Made by a program: the position numbers and the translations under genes
In this document: piece by piece, positions 45,359 to 50,182 of the stretch
Layout of the letters: every line of letters starts with the position of its first letter
Position numbering within the stretch: the stretch's first letter is position 1
Assembly: GCA_947487905.1 (NCBI GenBank)
Contig: CANLAV010000004.1
Span: 1-50,182 of the forward strand
Direction: 5' to 3'
Source of the DNA: Bacteroidota bacterium
GTDB lineage: Bacteria; Bacteroidota; Bacteroidia; B-17B0; Aurantibacillaceae
Length of the DNA stretch: 50,182 nt
The notes under the pieces: model-generated
The model's input: the letters and a program-made list of their open reading frames with translations, nothing else
Told to the model about the DNA's origin: nothing
The model's database searches: none

Positions 45359-45934
45359 ATGGATTATAAATATATATTATCGTTGCACCTTATTTTTGTA
45401 GTGTGTTGGTTTGCAGGCTTATTTTATATTGTTAGATTATTTATTTATACAAAAGAGGCTTTTGAGAAACAAGAACCAGAAAAAAGTATTCTAACAACAC
45501 AGTTATTATTAATGCAAAGAAAACTGTGGTATATTATTACCTGGCCAGCAGCAATACTTGCTGTTATTTTTGGTTCTTGGATGCTTATAGAAAACACGGT
45601 TTTATTGATGCAGCCTTGGATGTGGTTAAAATTAATTTTTGTTGGTATTTTAATTTTGTATCATTTACAATGTCATGTTATTTTTAAACAACAGTCGGCT
45701 AAAGTTTATAAACTATCTTCTTTCAAACTAAGATTGTTTAATGAGTTGGCAACTGTTTTATTAGTAGCTATTATATTTTTAGTAATAGTGAAATCCTCTG
45801 CGGGATTAGTATGGGGAATGCTTGGATTATTTATGTTTGCAAGCCTTTTGATGGCAGGTGTTTATGTTTATAAAAAACAACGAAAAGCAATTCACGATAT
45901 TAAAGAAATCAAAACGCCGGAAGATAACAACTAA
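45359..45934 (+). CDS. hemJ: HemJ-like (CopD-family) membrane protein, likely protoporphyrinogen IX oxidase
   Basis: From the ATG at 45359 (MDYKYILSLHLIFVV) the protein has 191 residues with four or five membrane helices. Helix 1 carries the conserved His (LHLIFVVCWFAG), helix 3 is preceded by WMWLKL with the conserved Lys, and RLFNELAT follows. These match HemJ, the oxygen-independent protoporphyrinogen IX oxidase of many bacteria, within the CopD-like superfamily. An in-frame ATG at 45305 would add 18 non-hydrophobic residues and is not preferred. The stop codon overlaps that of the converging flavoprotein gene (CTAA at 45931-45934). Confidence 0.72.
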   Translation: MDYKYILSLHLIFVVCWFAGLFYIVRLFIYTKEAFEKQEPEKSILTTQLLLMQRKLWYIITWPAAILAVIFGSWMLIENTVLLMQPWMWLKLIFVGILILYHLQCHVIFKQQSAKVYKLSSFKLRLFNELATVLLVAIIFLVIVKSSAGLVWGMLGLFMFASLLMAGVYVYKKQRKAIHDIKEIKTPEDNN

Positions 45935-47511
45935 AGTAAATTGTTTATAGCGTTTACACAGTTAACGCCATCCATAGCTGCACTTACAATGCCGCCAGCG
46001 TAACCAGCGCCTTCAGCACATGGGTATAAATTTTTTATTTGAACATGCTGGAGAGTTTCTCTATCTCTTGGTATACGAACTGGCGTTGAGGTTCTTGATT
46101 CAACAGCAACAATAATGGCATCATCGCTTATATAGCCTTTCATTTTTTTATCAAAAGCTCTAAATCCTTTTTGTAATGTTGTTCCAATCATTTTACCTAA
46201 TACATCGTTCATTTGAACTGAATGTGTGCCTGGCTGGTAAGAGTTTTTAATAAGTTGAGAGCTTACCTTATTATTCACAAAGTCTTGTAAATTTTGCGCT
46301 GGTGCCGTTTGTGTTTTTCCGCCCATTTGCCAGGCGCGTTGTTCAATTTCTTTTTGTAGTTGAAGTCCTGCTAAGGGTCCAAATTTTTTATATGGTTCAA
46401 AATCAGAAAGCTCTAAGCCTACAACAATGCCGCTATTTGCATATGGATTGTTCCGCTTAGATGGACTCCATCCATTTGTTACAATTTCATTTTGCGACGT
46501 TGCACATGGTGCAATTATTCCACCTGGGCACATACAGAAAGAATAGACGCCATGATCTTCAATTTGATTTACTAGGCTATAAGAAGCGGCTGGGAGGTAT
46601 TCTCTTTTTGAATTTACATCTTGAGAATTTACACAACTATATTGTATGCTATCAATAAATTCTTGTGGATGTTCTACCCTTACACCTAGTGCAAACGGTT
46701 TGGCTTCAATAGCAATTTTTTTTCTTTCCAATAATTCATAAATATCTCTCGCTGAATGCCCTGTTGCTAAAATTAAATGAGAGCAATTGTATTCTATAGA
46801 TGTAGTTTCTTTTTCAATGACAACAGATGTAATAATATCGTTGGTGTAATTAATGTCAATGAGTTTTGATTCAAACTGGATTTCTCCACCATTTTTTAAT
46901 ATGGTTTCGCGCATATTCGCAATAATTTGAGGTAATTTATTAGTGCCAATATGAGGATGTGCATCGATTAAAATAACATCGTCTGCACCGTGGAACACAA
47001 AAGTTTTTAAAATATGCTCAATGTCGCCACGCTTACTTGAACGTGTATAAAGCTTACCATCACTATATGTTCCTGCACCGCCTTCTCCAAAACAATAATT
47101 ACTTTCTGGATTTACAATGTGCTCTTTATTAATAGCAGCTAAATCTCTTCTTCGTGCTTTTACATCTTTTCCTCTTTCAAATACAATAGGCTTTATGCCT
47201 AATTCTAAACATCTTAATGCGGCATATAAGCCTGCAGGACCAGCGCCTATGATTGTAATTTCTTTTTTAGAGCTTGCAACATCTTTATAATGTATATGTA
47301 ATGCTTCGTTAGTAACAAATTCATTAATCCAAACACCAAGTTTTAAATTTATTTTAATGTTTTTCGATCTCGCATCAATACTTCGTCTTAGTATTTTTAA
47401 ATGAAATGTATCATTTTTTTGTAACGATAATTGGTCAGCAATTTCTTGTTTTAATAATTGTTCGTTGTAAGCAATGTGTGGAGCAACAGCAAGGGTTATT
47501 TCTTTTTTCAT
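45931..47511 (-). CDS. FAD-dependent dehydrogenase (COG2509)
   Basis: The 526-residue protein has an N-terminal domain of about 80 residues with RRSIDARSKNIKINL. An FAD-binding motif IIGAGPAGLYAALR follows at about 86-100, then FERGKDVKARRRDLAAIN, CFGEGGAGTYSDGKLYTR and ATGHSARDIYELL, and the C-terminal EGAGYAGGIVSAAMDG. This is COG2509, a conserved flavoprotein of unknown substrate. It is not a MnmG relative, despite the FAD fold. It is separate from the outer-membrane genes upstream by 28 bases but on the same strand. Confidence 0.87.
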   Translation of the reverse strand: MKKEITLAVAPHIAYNEQLLKQEIADQLSLQKNDTFHLKILRRSIDARSKNIKINLKLGVWINEFVTNEALHIHYKDVASSKKEITIIGAGPAGLYAALRCLELGIKPIVFERGKDVKARRRDLAAINKEHIVNPESNYCFGEGGAGTYSDGKLYTRSSKRGDIEHILKTFVFHGADDVILIDAHPHIGTNKLPQIIANMRETILKNGGEIQFESKLIDINYTNDIITSVVIEKETTSIEYNCSHLILATGHSARDIYELLERKKIAIEAKPFALGVRVEHPQEFIDSIQYSCVNSQDVNSKREYLPAASYSLVNQIEDHGVYSFCMCPGGIIAPCATSQNEIVTNGWSPSKRNNPYANSGIVVGLELSDFEPYKKFGPLAGLQLQKEIEQRAWQMGGKTQTAPAQNLQDFVNNKVSSQLIKNSYQPGTHSVQMNDVLGKMIGTTLQKGFRAFDKKMKGYISDDAIIVAVESRTSTPVRIPRDRETLQHVQIKNLYPCAEGAGYAGGIVSAAMDGVNCVNAINNLL

Positions 47512-47539
47512 AATGAAAGGTTATTATCCTTTATTTATA

Positions 47540-48940
47540 TTATTTATTCTTAAGCAATGGTTGATCTTTAGAAATACAATCATTTGTACTTTTCATTCTT
47601 TTTTTTCTTTGCCCACAATGAGTAAATAACGCAATTTTCAAATTAAAATAAATATTTGCACCATATGTGTTTCTAACTAAACCAAGTATATAACCAGCTC
47701 TATCGGTCCCTATAATAAAGTTAGTGCCAAGTCTTAAAGCAAAACCAACTTGTGGATACGTCCAATTATATAGTGAAATGGGTAAGGCAGCACCAAAATA
47801 TTTTTTGTCATAACGTGGTGTAATGCTCACTAAATCAGGCCTTTTTAATTGACCAACAATTCGTGGCCCAACGCTTATAGAAGAATTTAAAAAAAAATTA
47901 TTTTCAAAATTATAATCATACTGAACATTTATTCCAATTGGCATAAGGGCAAGAAAATGATTTTTACTGGTTGTTTTTAAACCGTTTCCAACCCTAGAAA
48001 GTTCTTGATCAATGCTTTCAAAGGAATTGGCTTTTGTACTATCTAAATTTATGCTTCCAGAATCATATTCAATTTTTTTAGAGGAAGCATTTTTTTTATA
48101 GTTTATAAATCCTAAATCAGTAATGGAAGCACCTAATTTATATTTGTAACTAATGTGTTTGCACCCGCTTATTTTTTTATTATTTGGAGAATAATTACTC
48201 ACAGCTTCAAGCATTCTGGTGTAACTCCAGCCAAGATCAAGCGCAATACCTTTTCCAGCATTCCATTGGGGGATGTTGTATTTGTAGGAAATAATAGCGT
48301 GTACATTTTCTAAATCCCCTGTGTTTGAAATGTCATAGTCTGCATCATTTACTCTAAAACTGGCATGTGCGATACCAACCAAGTATTTTAAATTAACGCC
48401 TACATTTCTGAAACTATAATGATTTCTTCGATACATGTATGCAGCATTCACGCCAAATTCAGTCCATGCTCCGAATCCAAAAAATGCTCTTTGATTTTGA
48501 ATGCCGTTTTCATTAAAGTAGGATTGGTCTTTTGTTTTCAAAACATAAGAGGCTAATGTTTTTGAAACTTTGGCTTCTGCCATGCTTCTGCCATTGATAA
48601 AAAAACCGAATGAGTAGTTATCAAAAGAGATTCCTGCAGAAGGACCTTCTACATTAAATTCTGCAAAACCCCTTTTAGTAACGTCTTTTAAATTTTGACC
48701 AGGATTGGAAAAATTATTTTTTAAAACGGACGATGTAGATTTAGGATAATAAACGAGATTATTTGCTATAAAGGCATTTGCACCAATAATATTAATATCT
48801 ATAAATATTTTCGAGTTAAGAAAATTTGTTGGGTTTGAGTATATACTGCTTATTCCTGCGTATTCACTATTTATATAACCAAGTTTATCTTGAGAAAGTA
48901 ATTGATTAGCAGCCAATAATAATAACAGTAATTTTTTCAT
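47540..48940 (-). CDS. DUF5723-like outer membrane beta-barrel protein
   Basis: The 466-residue protein has a signal peptide ending near QLLSQ (about 16). The mature start EYAGISSIYSNPTNFLNSK resembles DUF5723-type OmpP1/FadL-like Bacteroidota barrels. Many amphipathic strands follow (SFGFFINGRS, FGFGAWTEFGVNAAYMY). The function is unknown. It ends in a Lys-rich tail. It starts 20 bases after the porT stop codon and is probably in the same transcript. Confidence 0.62.
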   Translation of the reverse strand: MKKLLLLLLAANQLLSQDKLGYINSEYAGISSIYSNPTNFLNSKIFIDINIIGANAFIANNLVYYPKSTSSVLKNNFSNPGQNLKDVTKRGFAEFNVEGPSAGISFDNYSFGFFINGRSMAEAKVSKTLASYVLKTKDQSYFNENGIQNQRAFFGFGAWTEFGVNAAYMYRRNHYSFRNVGVNLKYLVGIAHASFRVNDADYDISNTGDLENVHAIISYKYNIPQWNAGKGIALDLGWSYTRMLEAVSNYSPNNKKISGCKHISYKYKLGASITDLGFINYKKNASSKKIEYDSGSINLDSTKANSFESIDQELSRVGNGLKTTSKNHFLALMPIGINVQYDYNFENNFFLNSSISVGPRIVGQLKRPDLVSITPRYDKKYFGAALPISLYNWTYPQVGFALRLGTNFIIGTDRAGYILGLVRNTYGANIYFNLKIALFTHCGQRKKRMKSTNDCISKDQPLLKNK

Positions 48941-48960
48941 GTCAATTAGATTGAGCTTGA

Positions 48961-49716
48961 TTAGCCTTCAAACGTAATAGAAAAGACAAACATCTTTGAG
49001 TTTACTTTATCTACACTGTTTGAAAATATATTCTGATTTTTATTCAGTAAATTCTTTGTCCCATTTATGACTTTACATTCTAGGCCAAGTTTAAAGTATT
49101 GCAAATAAAAATCAACGCCAGCACCACCGCTGTAAAAGTAATCATCTCGTTTTAAATTAACAGCATCTTCTAACTGACTAGCGCCACCAATAGAATTGAC
49201 ACCTTTTTTCTTTGTCGCTAAATCGAGCGTATAACCACCGCCTAATATAATATAAGCCCCAAAATTATCTAATCGTTTAGATTGTAGTTTTATTTCTGCT
49301 GGAAATATTAAGAAGGTTGATTCTACACTTTTTTTATAAATACGTGTGCTATCAAATTTGGCGTTTTGTAATTTATATTGAATGCTGCGTGAGGCAAAGC
49401 TAATATTTGGTGTAAAACGCAGGCGTACATATTCGTGAAGTTTAAAATCTGAAATAATACCAAGGGCAAAGCCTGGGTCTGAATTAGTTAAAACAGTTTT
49501 CATCCCATAACGCACACTATCAATTAATGTATCTGGAAACGCAGAATTTTTAACGGTATGAATTTTAAAGTTTGTATTGTTGTATGCAATAGCAAAACCA
49601 AAATGCATCTTACCTTTATAAAATTTTGGCAAATTAACACCGCTTTCTTCTTTATGCTGCGAATAAACATGGCTGCATACTAGAAAAAAAAGAAATATGA
49701 ATTTGATAGGCTTCAA
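48961..49716 (-). CDS. porT: PorT-family type IX secretion protein
   Basis: The 251-residue outer membrane beta-barrel protein has a signal peptide ending at VYSQ (about 19). Family marks are LPKFYKGKMHFGFAIAYN, DPGFALGIISDFKLHEYVRLRF, FLIFPAEIKLQSKR, AYIILGGGY and the terminal SVDKVNSKMFVFSITFE. PorT is needed for T9SS export of proteins with CTD signals in Porphyromonas and gliding Flavobacteria. It fits the seven T9SS cargo genes in this window. It lies between lspA and the DUF5723-like gene on the same strand. Confidence 0.85.
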   Translation of the reverse strand: MKPIKFIFLFFLVCSHVYSQHKEESGVNLPKFYKGKMHFGFAIAYNNTNFKIHTVKNSAFPDTLIDSVRYGMKTVLTNSDPGFALGIISDFKLHEYVRLRFTPNISFASRSIQYKLQNAKFDSTRIYKKSVESTFLIFPAEIKLQSKRLDNFGAYIILGGGYTLDLATKKKGVNSIGGASQLEDAVNLKRDDYFYSGGAGVDFYLQYFKLGLECKVINGTKNLLNKNQNIFSNSVDKVNSKMFVFSITFEG

Positions 49717-49744
49717 TGAGTAATAAACGTTTGTTTTTAAATAA

Positions 49745-50182
49745 TTATTGTAATGGAGCTTCTGTTTCTTTTGGTTTAAATAATTTTTTTTGAAAAACTA
49801 AAATGATTCCAATCCCAAAGGAAATAGCCATATCGGCAAAATTAAAAATGGCACTAAAAAACTCGAAGTGCTCACCACCCCATAGTGGCAACCAATTTGG
49901 AAAACGACCTTCAAACAGCGGAAAATAAAACATATCCACCACATGACCTTGTAAAAAACCTGCATAACCACCATCTGAGCTCAAAAATTGCGCAACTTCA
50001 TAATCATTGCTTTCGCTAAATAATAAACCGTAAAAAGCAGAATCTAAAATATTGCCTAAAGCTCCTGCTAGTATGAGTGACACACATACTATAAATGTTT
50101 TGTGTTCGCCATCATTAATTATTTTTTTGATATACATAGCGCCTGCAATGACAGCTAGTATTCGAAATAAACTCAAAGCTAA
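49745..50182 (-). CDS. lspA: Lipoprotein signal peptidase LspA, C-terminal part
   Basis: The gene is cut by the right edge; the open frame continues past base 50182, so the N-terminus is missing. The present part has ALSLFRILA, then the catalytic Asp regions GALGNILDSAFYG and FNFADMAISFG, with membrane segments between. The long insert (VVDMFYFPLFEGRFPNWLP) is typical of Bacteroidota LspA. It removes signal peptides from prolipoproteins in the inner membrane. A TTG at 50176 is not the true start. Confidence 0.92.
   Translation of the reverse strand, partial: LALSLFRILAVIAGAMYIKKIINDGEHKTFIVCVSLILAGALGNILDSAFYGLLFSESNDYEVAQFLSSDGGYAGFLQGHVVDMFYFPLFEGRFPNWLPLWGGEHFEFFSAIFNFADMAISFGIGIILVFQKKLFKPKETEAPLQ

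Overview
The window is AT-rich chromosomal DNA from a member of the Bacteroidota, probably close to Flavobacteriia. The evidence is seven proteins ending in type IX secretion (T9SS) sorting domains (three type B, four type A), a PorT-like T9SS component, families typical of the phylum (DUF4271, DUF5777, DUF5723-like, DUF1569, a PepSY-like protein), few Shine-Dalgarno sequences, and several TAnnTTTG promoter elements. No IS element, integrase, CRISPR array or phage gene is visible, so this looks like core chromosome. The genus cannot be fixed from sequence alone.

Layout. 1-8.7 kb: tail of an RND-type exporter, a 1433-residue T9SS type B surface protein, a NUDIX hydrolase, a methionine-type aminotransferase with its omega-amidase, tRNA-Cys(GCA), a PhnA/YjdM protein and a PepSY-like protein. 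8.7-12.8 kb: a gene-poor stretch, a methyltransferase, an SRPBCC protein and mnmG. This stretch carries four near-perfect parS sites and is the most striking feature of the window. 12.9-17.2 kb: a three-gene operon of an exported MORN/YwqK-repeat protein, a soluble PAS histidine kinase and a LytTR response regulator. 17.3-24.3 kb: housekeeping genes (nadA, nfu, clpP, a 2H phosphoesterase, a methionine-sulfoxide reductase, an acyl-CoA ligase, mutY). 24.4-27.8 kb: a DUF5777 barrel protein, DUF4271, hemD with a histone-H1-like lysine-rich N-terminal tail, and rnpA. 27.8-33.2 kb: a tandem pair of paralogous T9SS type B proteins. 33.3-35.6 kb: a frameshifted DUF1569 gene, the DNA polymerase III delta-prime gene and nadD. 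35.6-41.2 kb: four T9SS type A cargo proteins, two of them Omp28-like with CxxC motifs. 41.2-50.2 kb: hldD, a UbiA-like membrane protein, a TatD-type hydrolase, a GT9 heptosyltransferase-like enzyme, a thioesterase, a HemJ-like protein, a COG2509 flavoprotein, a DUF5723-like protein, porT and the 3' part of lspA.

How it fits together. The parS cluster beside mnmG, with rnpA about 17 kb away, suggests a chromosome-segregation centre that may lie near the replication origin. No parA, parB, dnaA or clear DnaA box is in the window, so the link to oriC is inference. The surface-protein genes form a large cargo set for one T9SS, of which PorT is the only machine part seen. hldD and the GT9 gene fit inner-core LPS heptose assembly. 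hemD and the HemJ-like gene both belong to haem synthesis but are far apart. Many convergent pairs overlap by a few bases at their stop codons.
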